Below, one piece after another: positions 21,517 through 31,038 of a DNA stretch of 64,000 nucleotides; positions within the stretch are counted from its first letter, which is position 1, and the number at the start of each line of letters is the position of its first letter. Source of the stretch: Bathynomus jamesi (taxonomy: Eukaryota > Arthropoda > Malacostraca > Isopoda > Cirolanidae); contig JAJOZX010000089.1 in the NCBI GenBank assembly GCA_023014485.1, positions 498,501 to 562,500 on the forward strand, given 5' to 3'. A program made the position numbers and the translations under genes. The notes below the pieces were generated by a model, which ran no database searches, was not told where the DNA came from, and saw nothing but the letters and a program-made list of their open reading frames with translations.

Positions 21517-22858
21517 ACAAATTGTGATGGGGGATAGGCAACACCAAGACAAACCCTTTTCGTCTATAAGTGTATGTCCGCTGACGTCACCATTCGGCGC
21601 GAGAGGGCGCCGCTGCAATTGGCTAAAAGGTGACGTGGGCTAGACTCGCGCTTGCCGCGGGCATTCTTAAATCGGACGTAGTACGCGTAACATGGAGCGC
21701 TTCACGACTGCTGAGATGGCTGACATGCATATGGTGTATGGGGGCTGCCAATGGAAACGGAAGAGCTGCTGTGAGGTTGTACCGACAGCGCTTCCCAAAC
21801 AGACGTGTGCCAAAGGAAGAAATCGAGGCATGTTAAATCGGGCGATCTCGGTGGCCAGGCTACGGGCCCACCCGGCCTATCCATCGGTCCCCGAAAGTGG
21901 CGTTCAGATAACCCGCACATCGTTGCTGGAGTGTGCTGGGGCCCCGTCGGTTGAAACCACATTCGTCTACGAATAGCCACGGAACATCTTCCAGCAGTTC
22001 CGGCAACGTTTCTTCAAGAAATATCCGATAAACCCGCCCGTCGAGTCGGGCAGGCAGCAGGTACGGCCCAATCAACTTGCCATGGACGATACCCGCCCAA
22101 ACATTGACGGCGAACCGTTCTTGATGAGCATGCACCCGTGTAGCATGTGGATTTGCGTGCGCCCACGTGAGGATTGTGCATGTTAAACCACACCTCATGT
22201 GTGAAACAGGCCTCATCTGAGAAAAGCACATAAGCCGGAAAATTAGGCTGCACCGCTGTCTGCTGCATAAACCAGCGTGCGAATTCCACCGAAGAGGGTA
22301 ATCCGAGGTTGTAATGCCTGGACTCTCTGACGATGAAACGGATGTAACTGCTGCTCGTGCAACACACTCCAGACCAGGTCGTGGTTCACACCGAGGATAC
22401 GTGCAACACCTCGCGTGCTTGCGCTTGGATTGTCCTCAAATCGCCGTAGGATTTCTTCTTCCATGTCAGGAGTGCGCATGTTTCTCTCCCGACCAGTGTC
22501 ATGCATGTTTGCATGGAAGTTCCAGTTTCTCGCAGTCGCCGATGCAAATGCGCAAACGTTTGGTGGTTTGGCACACGTCTGTTTGGGAAGCGCTGTCGGT
22601 ACAACCTCACAGCAGCTCTTCCGTTTCCATTGGCAGCCCATACTATATGCATGTCAGCCATCTCAGCAGTCGTGAAGCGCTCCATGTTACGCGTACTACG
22701 TCCGATTTAAGAATGCCCGCGGCAAGCGCGAGTCTAGCCCCTTCACCTTTTAGCCAATTGCAGCGGCGCCCTCTCGCGCCGATGGTGACGTCAGCGGACA
22801 CACACTTATAGACGAAAAGGGTTTGTCTTGGTGTTGCCTATCCCCCATTACAATTTGT
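21517..22858 (-). mobile_element. Foldback transposon: two head-to-head 5' ends
   Basis: About 295 bp at the left (21517-21814) is the reverse complement of the right end (22567-22858), including the ATG region of the transposase. The middle (21823-22566) carries the rest of the transposase on the minus strand, cut off just after its last catalytic Asp. The true 3' end of the element is therefore replaced by an inverted copy of its 5' end. The ends ACAAATTGTAATGGGGGA are seen on both sides. Confidence 0.8.
21823..22685 (-). pseudogene. Tc1/mariner-superfamily transposase, frameshifted and 3'-truncated
   Basis: It starts [13 protein letters not shown] at 22685 and has a paired-like N-terminal region ([39 protein letters not shown]). 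The catalytic half shows VLFSDEACFTHEVWFNMHN, NVWAGIVHGKLIGPYLLP, GDRWIGRVGP and [16 protein letters not shown], after which the sequence runs into the inverted 5' arm (HTSVWEAL). Several frameshifts split it. The QxDGAP-type second acid region is damaged (LFVDECGFNRRGP). Family known widely in arthropod genomes; dead here. Confidence 0.75.
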
Positions 22859-22877
22859 ACAAAGTTTTCAAACACCC

Positions 22878-22912
<35 letters not shown>

Positions 22913-22972
22913 CATTTATATATATATATATATATATACACATATTATATATATATATATATATATACAATC

Positions 22973-23022
<50 letters not shown>
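22878..23022. repeat. (GT)n-(TA)n microsatellite
   Basis: About nine GT units followed by long AT tracts that lead straight into the mariner-type element at 23023. Confidence 0.95.
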
Positions 23023-23025
<3 letters not shown>

Positions 23026-23775
23026 GGTGGGCCGTAAGTTTCCATACATAGGAAAAATTAAACGTTTGTTTTATGTTTCAGATACCCTAAGAATATGCGT
23101 TTGACGTAAGATCTTGTTTACTGATGAAGCAAATTTTACGTCAATGGAGAGGTTAATCGGCAAAACATACGTTATTGGAGTAATGCTAACCTAACTGGCT
23201 GAGTCCGACGAAGATGCAAGGTGCCGGTAAAGTGATGGTGTCGGCCGGGATATGGGGTGACAGAATTATTGGACCAATTTTTGTCAGTGGAAATCTTAAT
23301 GCCGAAAGGTATCTTAACATGTTGCAAGAAGAGATTTTCCCATCCCTGCTAAACGAGGAAGGTAACTTCCCAGTTTACTTCCAGCAAGATGGAGCTCCAC
23401 CTCATTATGGTCTTCACGTGCGTCGGTATTTGGATCAGCAGTTTCCGGATGCTTGGATTGGTCGGCGTGGTCCTGTGGAGTGGCCTCCCAGATCCCCAGA
23501 TCTCACCCCCCTTGATTTCTATCTTTGGGGGCACTTGAAGGCCATGGTGTATCAGGAAAAGATAAGAGACATAAATCATCTAAAGGAACGTATCACCAAC
23601 GCCATTACAAGCATAACGTCAACTGTGCTAATGCGTGTTCATCAACAGTGGGGAACACGTATTGAAATGTGTTTTCAAAACAATGGCAACCATGTAGAGC
23701 ATATTATATAAATAAAAATGGTTGTCCATAAAAAAATGTTTATTTTTCCTATGTATGGAAACTTACGGCCCACCC

Positions 23776-23777
<2 letters not shown>
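23023..23777 (+). mobile_element. Deleted mariner-type element, copy A
   Basis: The ends CAGGGTGGGCCGTAAGTTTC and their inverse lie in TA repeat. Only the C-terminal part of the transposase remains (about 23107-23711): [24 protein letters not shown] and [15 protein letters not shown], with an intact stop. The last two catalytic acids are separated by 41 residues by my count (DD41D-like). Copies B (41995) and C (50630) have the same internal deletion, so this is a non-autonomous lineage. Copy A has two Gln where B and C have three, and a frameshift near 23190. Confidence 0.85.
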
Positions 23778-23819
<42 letters not shown>

Positions 23820-23846
23820 CACGAAAGTAACACGTGAAAAATATTT

Positions 23847-23970
23847 ATGATGAATAAAACCACGAAGGAAAGGAAACACAGAATGGTGCGCAAGCGCTTT
23901 CGTCTAATGACATTCTCAGGCGCTTGAGCACCATTCTGTGTTTCCTTTCCTTCGTGGTTTTATTCATCAT
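23847..23970. repeat. Long hairpin beside (TA)n, family 1
   Basis: The left arm begins ATGATGAATAAAACCACGAA and the right arm ends TTCGTGGTTTTATTCATCAT; arms are about 43 bp and almost perfect, loop about 38 bp. It is wedged between the TA tract after copy A and the TA before the next transposon. Similar hairpins starting ATGAT and ending ATCA(T) lie at 34313 and 50248. Confidence 0.75.
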
Positions 23971-23977
23971 ATATATA

Positions 23978-25346
23978 CAGGGTGAGTCAAAAGTAGCGCC
24001 GATTTCTGTTTTTTCGGCTGTCAGATTCTTTCTGGGAAGTCATGTTGTTAATAATTGTCTTGCAGATTATTAATTTTCTTAGTTTATTTATTTTGTTTTT
24101 GTTTGCAGGTTATTGCTGAGAGTTTGGAAAGTTACTGAATTTGCACCAAATTGAACCATGAATTACCTTTCAATGAATCAACGCATTGCGGCCGTGAAAC
24201 ATTACTACAAATGTAATGAACAACCAACGATGGCGGCACGCCGTTTGGCACAGGAATTCGATATTAACCCACCCCAGGGAAGAAACATACGATTGATTGT
24301 CGAGAAATTTGAAGCAACAGGGTCGGTAGCCACTGCAAAGAAGTCCGGTCGTCCGAAAACGGCAACGAATGTAGCTAAGGCTGAAGAAGCCATCAGGAGA
24401 CTGGAACAAAGTCCGCAAAAGTCAACTCGCCGTTTATCTGCAGAGTTGGAAGTGAGCCAATCAAGTGTTATCCGTATCCTTCACCAAATGGAAACCTTAC
24501 ATTCCACGCTTACTGCATGCCCTTCATGATGGAGATGACGACCGCCGTCTTCAATTTTGCGAAGAGTTCTTAGCTAAACTTGACGAAGAGGACACAATGC
24601 TAGACAATATCTGGTGGTCAGATGAGGCATGTTTTAAGCTTAACGGCACAATTAACAGACACAATTGTGTCTACTGGGCTGCGGAGAACCCAAGAGTGAC
24701 AGTTGAGAAGGAGGTAAATTTACCTGGCGTGACAATTTGGGCAGCCATATCTCCATTAGGGATAATTGGACCCTTTTTCTTTGAGGGATCTGTCACTGCA
24801 GAAATTTACCTGGACATGCTGCAAACCTTCTTTTGGCCCAGGGTACAAGATCAGGACTGTTATTTCCAGCAAGATGGAGCTCCACCTCATTATGGACGTC
24901 ATGTTCGTCAGTGGCTTGATGAAAACTTTCCCGGAAAGTGGATCGGCCGCCGCGGTCCGATCGAGTGGCCGGCACGCTCCCCAGACCTTACACCTCCAGA
25001 TTTCTTTCTTTGGGGGCTCATGAAAGACCTTGTTTATCGTGAAAAGCCTCGTACCATTCAGGAATTGAAGGCTCAAATCACTACAAAGTTTGAGGAAATT
25101 GATATCGAACTCTGCAGGCGTGTGTGCCACTCTGTGCCTGCTCGGCTGCAATTGTGCATCGATCACGAGGGAGGGCACTTTGAAAATTGCAAGTAAAACA
25201 GCTTGGTACAGTTCCGTAATAATTTTCCCCCGAATAAATGGTTAGATAAACATGTCATTCATTTATTTCTACCTTCTTGTACACTGTAATACAAATGGCA
25301 AACAAACAATCAACTGACAGAAATCGGGCGCTACTTTTGACTCACC

Positions 25347-25349
<3 letters not shown>
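23978..25349 (+). mobile_element. Mariner-type transposon, full length, one frameshift
   Basis: Inverted ends CAGGGTGAGTCAAAAGTAGC are flanked by TA on both sides, inside a TA tract. It is 1372 bp, the normal size for an autonomous Tc1/mariner element, and carries one transposase gene. It belongs to the same broad group as copies A-C but its ends and protein are clearly different. Confidence 0.85.
24158..25196 (+). pseudogene. Mariner-type (DD41D-like) transposase with a single frameshift
   Basis: The N-terminal part (MNYLSMNQRIAAVKHYY, HTH-like DINPPQGRNIRLIVEKFE, SGRPKTATNVAK, VSQSSVIRILHQ) is in one frame. After a small deletion near 24485 it continues in another with RLLHALHDGDDDRR, IWWSDEACFKLNG (first Asp), [14 protein letters not shown] (second Asp) and RSPDLTPPDFFLWG (third Asp, 41 residues later). 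The product cuts and pastes the element between its terminal repeats at TA sites. Apart from the frameshift all catalytic residues remain, so inactivation looks recent. Confidence 0.85.

Positions 25350-25409
<60 letters not shown>
25350..25409. repeat. (TA)n microsatellite between two transposons
   Basis: A pure TA tract of about 30 units joining the mariner-type element to TTAGGGTG copy 2. Confidence 0.95.
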
Positions 25410-25413
<4 letters not shown>

Positions 25414-28359
25414 GGTGGTCCACTCTTATAGGGGTGGAATTTTTTTTTGTGATTTGTTTTTATTGCTGGGTTGTAACTTATGAGGATGGATGAGAAAACA
25501 CCTCTGGGAAAGTTTTATTTGAATCAGTTAATTTGTAGGGGTAGCACATGACACTTGAAGTTTTGGTATAATCTGAAAATCACAGCAAAGTTAATCTTGG
25601 TGACAGTACATGACTATTAGGGTAACTAACAATTCCGAAATGAATTGACTAACAATTCCCTCTGCACCTCATTTGATCTTTGTTTTCTCGCCCAGTTGCC
25701 AGGCTGACTTCAGTGGTTGAGGAAACTGCTTCCTGTAGTTAGCAACAACTTGCAGGAGATACTGCAGTTGTTCCTCATTCCTGGTGTGGCAGCCGTTGTA
25801 TTCATTAATGAGAGCAACCCCCCTCTCTGCATGATCGTTCAGACAGAGAGGTTTGCCACTGATTTCTTCGCTATTTGGTAATCAGGATCACTGTCCCAAT
25901 CCCGCACCTCCTTCCTCAGGTATCCCACACCTGACCCCAGAGACAACAGCAGTCTTTTTGAGTTTGCTGTTGCTAGTGACTCGATTGAAGCCCCCTCAGC
26001 AACACCTTTCCTTCTCTTCTGGCAATCAGGCTTTCCTTCAACTTCCTCCATCGCCTTCACCATTGCTGTTTTAGTCTCTTCAGACACCTCAGGATCGAAA
26101 ATCGCGAGGCCCACCATCTCCTCCGAAAGATACCAAAGATGACGCTGAGTTTTTTTAATGCCACTTCCGAAATTTTGGGGTCATGGTATTCCCGAAGACT
26201 CTGCAGAAGACTGAGGTCGCTGCGAGGCGCAGCAGCAGCTATTGGCGCTGTCATCCATGCCTGCAGGTAGATGGAAACAGCGAAGACACTGACATCCTTA
26301 AGACACTTTTGCTCTCGTGGAGTGAGGCTGGGATTTGTCCCCTGAACAGCCACATCTTCAATGAATAGATCACCTTAGATAACCATCTGGCTTGGTGCAT
26401 GGGGCCAGGTCGCTTGAAGGTGTAGTTGTCAATGCTCCCTCCCAAGAAAATGATGGACAGATCGAGGAATTCCTGATAGTCATCTCGAAAGGATTTTGAG
26501 GAGTGTTTTTCCTCAGCAAAGCAGAGAATCCAATCTCTAATGGGGGCCAAGAGTCGATGCACCTCTTCATCATCCCATCCGGTGCCGTATGTTCCTGTGT
26601 CGATGAAGGTCCATTTGCTCTGAAACCTGCTGAACAATGGAACATCAGGTCCACTCGTTGGGCCATAGCAAGCAGTGAAAACTCCACCGATCATCACTTC
26701 CATGATGTGATGACGGCAGGCAAAATGGAGAAGGTCTTTCTTCAACTTCTGCTCCAACAACACACACGCTCCATTCAAACGACCAGCATTGGAGGCAGTG
26801 GTGTCGAAACATATCCCCACGACAGATTCTTCGAGGCCCCAATCAGTCAATAATTCAAAAACTGCGCTGGCTTGGTGTTCTCCTGATCCAGTTGGTATTT
26901 TGGGGACTCCAAGGAGCTGAGATTGACCCGAAAAGGAGGAAATGAGCACAGGCAGCCGATCCACATGCGCATGGTCTCTGGTGTTGAGGAGGTCTGGAAT
27001 AAGTTTTCCATCCCAGTGGATGATTGCAGGACCGGACTGAAAGGAAGCTTTTAGGCTACTGCAGATCATGATCCGATGTCGTTCTCTCTGCCGTTTGATG
27101 GAGGTCCGGGTGATGTTAAAATTCATTGGGCTGTGGCCAAGGCTCAATGCAGTCTCTGCTATTATGTAGGTTGCCATCCTGTCCGTAGTGTGTGTCCGAT
27201 CTAGGGCAGCAGCTAGATTTGATGTTATCACATTCTTGACTCTTTTCACCTGTTTTGGAGGTCGCTTTCCACCTTTTGCCCATTCATCTTCGGTGGAGGA
27301 TGACTCGTCAGTGACTGAGGATTCTGTTGAGGACACCAATACTGCTGTACCCGACGTTGATGCACCTTCATTGACTGCCTGCAATACAATCGAAGAAAAT
27401 GGACAATTAGTGTTAACGAACAACCTAATCATTGCAATCAAATGAAAGTAGGAATTTGAAGAACAATCTCACCTTTCTCTTTCGCATCTCCTCCTCCATC
27501 TTCCTGTGGGCAGCTTGTTTTTCTTTTTCTGCTGTTTTTCTGTCTACTCCCACCATGCATCCCCGTCTTCCAGGCTCTCGCTGGGCCAGCAAGAAGGCCT
27601 TGTCTTCTGGGTTTTTGATTAGAGACAAGGCATCAGCATGTGCCATATCAAATAGGTTCGAAGTGTCTCCTTGAATCCCTCTTCGTTGTACACCTAAATA
27701 TAAATAATAATATATATATATATGATAAATGTATTGACTATTGTACAGTATAATATGTCATACTCTCGAGAAACTATTTTATTTATCATTGATCATCCAA
27801 CTCACCTGCTTCTGGCTCCTCCTCATTCGTCCTTTTTTTATTTTGATCCAATCTTGGTGAAGGTCCAAGATCTTTTGGATTCCTTTGTATTTTTCCCTTG
27901 TCGGGATTCGAGCTTTGTTCCAAAATATTTCAAGTTGACCCCACACTACTTGAGCACTTTCCTTCAACTCCTCCTTGAGATTAGTGTGGTGATGAAGGAA
28001 GCATGACAATACTTCTCCACGTGATGGTAATTTGCTTCCAAGAAGCTTGTCCTTCACTTTATCTCCTTCAAGGAGATAAAAGCAAGAGCTTCGAACTTGA
28101 GTCATCATATATCCAACCACTAAACACAACCAATGAACACTACACCAATAATCTGTCAAGGAAAAGATGTATTACTGGAACTGGAACATAATATACAAGT
28201 AAATCTACTAGGTAGTGCAAAAGTGAAGTACTGTGTGCTACCCCTAAAAAGTGATTGATTTGGGAAAAAATTGGCCAGAGGTGTTTTCTCATTCATCCTC
28301 ACAAGTTACCGCCCGGCAATAACAAAAAATCAAAACTTCAATTTTATGGACCACCCTAA
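25410..28359 (-). mobile_element. TTAGGGTG-family DNA transposon, copy 2
   Basis: Ends TTAGGGTGGTCCA are inverted. The terminal repeats extend about 100 bp with matching blocks such as TTGTTATTGC, GGATGAATGAGAAAACACC and CTCTGG. The interior is one spliced, frameshifted transposase gene on the minus strand. Only 14 bp of AT repeat separates this element from copy 3. Confidence 0.85.
25669..28108 (-). pseudogene. TTAGGGTG-family transposase, three exons, frameshifted
   Basis: Exon 1 (27806-28108) starts MMTQVRSSCFYLLEGDKV, includes GSKLPSRGEVLSCFLHHH and FWNKARIPTREKYKG, and ends at donor CAG|GTGAGT. Exon 2 (27473-27693) begins VYNEEGFKETLR and, after a one-base shift, reads NLFDMAHADALSLI; it ends AAG|GTGAGA. 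Exon 3 (25669-27378) follows acceptor TGTATTGCAG and includes IIHWDGKLIPDL, ICFDTTASNAG, FACRHHIMEV, FRDDYQEFLDLSIIFLGG and an NDHAER motif near the end. Frameshifts at about 26250-26350, 26110 and 25845 break it. The exon phases agree with a real ancestral intron structure, which copy 4 lacks in this part. Confidence 0.75.
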
Positions 28360-28373
28360 TATATATATATAAT

Positions 28374-31026
28374 TTAGGGTGGTCCTCAAAATCGAAAGTT
28401 GGAATTATTCAGCTCCCAGGGCCTCAATCTGTGAGGTTGCCCATAAAAACACTGTGGTTAAAATTTCATTGAGAAATAATATTTACCCTGTGCTCATGAA
28501 GGTTGAAGTTTATAGGGTATACCAGCCTCCGGGTCCCCCCCATTTAAGGGTATTAGCCGCTCAGGGGCGGGGGTCTCATGGGTGCTGACGCCACTCATTG
28601 TCGCCCGGTTCGCAGCGTGGCCTTCCGAGCGTCCGGGAATTTCTTCCGGTGCTCTGCAACACCCAGGAGCATGTACTGCAGCTGGTCCTCCTTCTTCGTG
28701 TGGCGCCTGTTGTATTCTTGTGCCAACGCCACGGCCCGCTCGGCATGGTCGTTGGTCACGGACAGGTTCCGGACCACCTCGGCAGCCGCTTGGAATTGCT
28801 CGCTGTCCGGCCATTTCGACACATCCTGTTCCAGGAATCCACGTCGCAATTGGAGTCGTCGAAGAACTGGCGAGTCCTCCCCGTCACGAATGTCTCTAAT
28901 GACAGGGAAGAGCACGCCAGGACCGACGCTCTCTTGGGCGGGTCGTCCTCCTCCGTTGGCTCCTCCAACATCGCAGCAGTCATCGCCTTCTTCGTTTCGG
29001 AGGAACATCGTCGTCGAAGAGAGCCAGGGCCACCAACTCCTCGGACAAGTACCACAGGTGGTTGGCGAATTTCGACTTGGCTGCTTTCGCCACCTCCTTG
29101 TCTTCGTATTTTTCCAGAGCCTGGAGGAGCCAGAGATCTCTCAGGGGGGCCTTCGCCGCGTTCGGGGCCTCCGTCCACGCCTTTGTGTAGAACTTCACGG
29201 CGAACACGCTCAGGCGCCGAACTCCGGCCTCTTCCTTGGCTGTGAGCCGTAACTGCCGCCGGAACATCCATACCTTCAGGGCGTACAACACCTTCGACAT
29301 CCAGCGGGCCTGGTGCATCGCACCGGGCGCTCGGAACCGAATCCCACGGGGGGGGGCACTCCGCCGAGGAAGATGATGGTGAGTTCCAAGAGCTCCAAAT
29401 AATCATCCCGGGGGTGACCTTTCTGCAAGGCCTTCTTGCAGAACTCGATGATGGAGTCTGCATCCTCCTCGACGATTTGACGAGCGTTGGCATCACTCAT
29501 GACGTGGTCGTAATCTTCTTGGTTCACAAACTCCCATTGCGCCTTGAATCGCTTGGAGCTGAACCTCGGGTGCCAACGACGGTCCAAGGACTTCCGTGAA
29601 AACCGCACTGACAAGAAGCTCCAGGACATGGTGACGACATGCCAGATAGAGGAGGCTTCTCCCAAGTTCCTGCTCGATCAGCACGCATGCACCTGTGTTC
29701 TTTCCCGTGTTTGAAGCCATAGTGTCGAACGAGAGGGCACCAACTTTGTCATCCAATCCCCAGTCTCGCAGAGCTTCCACCACAGCTTTGGCACAGTTTG
29801 CACCAGTACCGGAACCGAGCTTGGCGACCTGGAGGAGCTGCACCTCGCCGCCACAAGAGACCAGGATCGGGAGTCGATCAACCTGTTCCTTGGACGTCAG
29901 ATCCGCCATCAGCTTCCCATCCCAGTGAACAACGAGCGCAGCTTCTCGATGGAAGGGCTCCTTGAGCTGAGCGGCAACTTGTTGGCATTGCGCCATCCTC
30001 TGGCGCCGTATGGACGACGGTTGATGTTCAACTCTCAATGTTGTGGCCAAGGGACCGAGCCGTCTCACCGAGCACGTAAACGCGTCGCGGTCGGTCAGCT
30101 TCGTGCGGTCCAAGCTAGCCGCCAGTGCCGGTGAAATGATATTCGCCGGCCGACTGCGCTTGGGTGGGCTGCAACCTCCGACAGCGCCACGGGTGGGAGA
30201 GTCGCTGGGGGGTGAAGAGCTCGAGCTGGAAGAGGCCAATTCTGCTGTTTGAGTAGTGCGCTCTGTGCGAGCCAGGACCACATCAGCTCCTCCCATGGTC
30301 CCCCTGCGGCCGGGTTCTCGTTGGGCGATCAGGAAGGCCTTGTCCTCGATGTTCATCATGTTCAGTGCGTCAGCGTGGGCGACATCGAAGAGGTTGCAGA
30401 ACATCTGCTGGAAGGAGGCTTCCCGTGCAATCTGGGCATCTGAGCGTCGATTCTTGTTCTTGAGAAGCTTGTATTCGCCATACAACTTCTCTAGCTTCTC
30501 AGTGATGTGGTCTCGTCTCGTCGTTGGAATCCGCGCTTTCGTCCACAAGATAAGCACTTCATCAGCAACGGCCGTGACAGCTCCCTCGTCGTCGTTGCCG
30601 CCTTCGTGCTCAGCTTGTGCAGAGTCAGGCCGAGGACGTCGCCGGTGGACGGCAGCTTGCTCCCCGTGAGTGCAGAGACTGGCGTCACAAGGAAGTCTTT
30701 TGAACGTGTACTGGCCATTTCACCAAAATAACATCTGGGGAAGATACATTGGAAACGTTTAATACCAATTCTAAAGGCAAGCCAAAAAAAAACACTAATC
30801 TGTCAACGGTGAGAGCAACACCACACACAATCCGACCCTCTCAGCAAGGCGTGTCAACGGCCCACATAGGGGCATAACTTCAACCTTCTTGAGCACAGGG
30901 TAAATATTATTATTTCTCAATGACATTTTAACCACAGTGTTTTTATGCATAACCTCACAGATTGAGACCCTGGGAGTAAGAGAAATATACGTTTGAAAAT
31001 CCCCCTATGCTTGAGGACCACCCTAA
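28374..31026 (-). mobile_element. TTAGGGTG-family DNA transposon, copy 3
   Basis: Ends TTAGGGTGGTCCTCAA are inverted and extend about 140 bp, with long matches such as CTCAATCTGTGAGGTT and CATAAAAACACTGTGGTTAA. The coding interior is markedly GC-rich compared with copies 2 and 4 and everything around it. 12 bp of TA separates it from copy 4. Confidence 0.85.
28595..30718 (-). pseudogene. TTAGGGTG-family transposase, GC-rich, frameshifted
   Basis: The N-terminus (MASTRSKDFLVTPVSALTG, GSKLPSTGDVLGLTLHKL) shifts frame near 30560 into LILWTKARIPTTRRD. A long piece runs to about 29510: FDVAHADALNMM, VVHWDGKLMADL, LSFDTMASNTG, LACRHHVLEL. Further shifts near 29500, 29310 and 29000 lead to MHQARWMSKVLYALKVW, LWYLSEELVALALFDD and SVTNDHAERAVALAQEYN, ending in TGA at 28595. 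All diagnostic motifs of the family survive. Codon third positions are mostly G or C, unlike copies 2 and 4, indicating an old, separate lineage. Confidence 0.75.
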
Positions 31027-31038
31027 TATATATATATA

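Noticed and set aside
22823..23104. IYIYIY-type open frames at many TA tracts
   Set aside because: They are read-through of (TA)n and carry no other coding evidence.
28578..29252. Large plus-strand open frames in copy 3
   Set aside because: GC-rich antisense of the transposase; no motif and no conservation with copies 2 and 4 on that strand.
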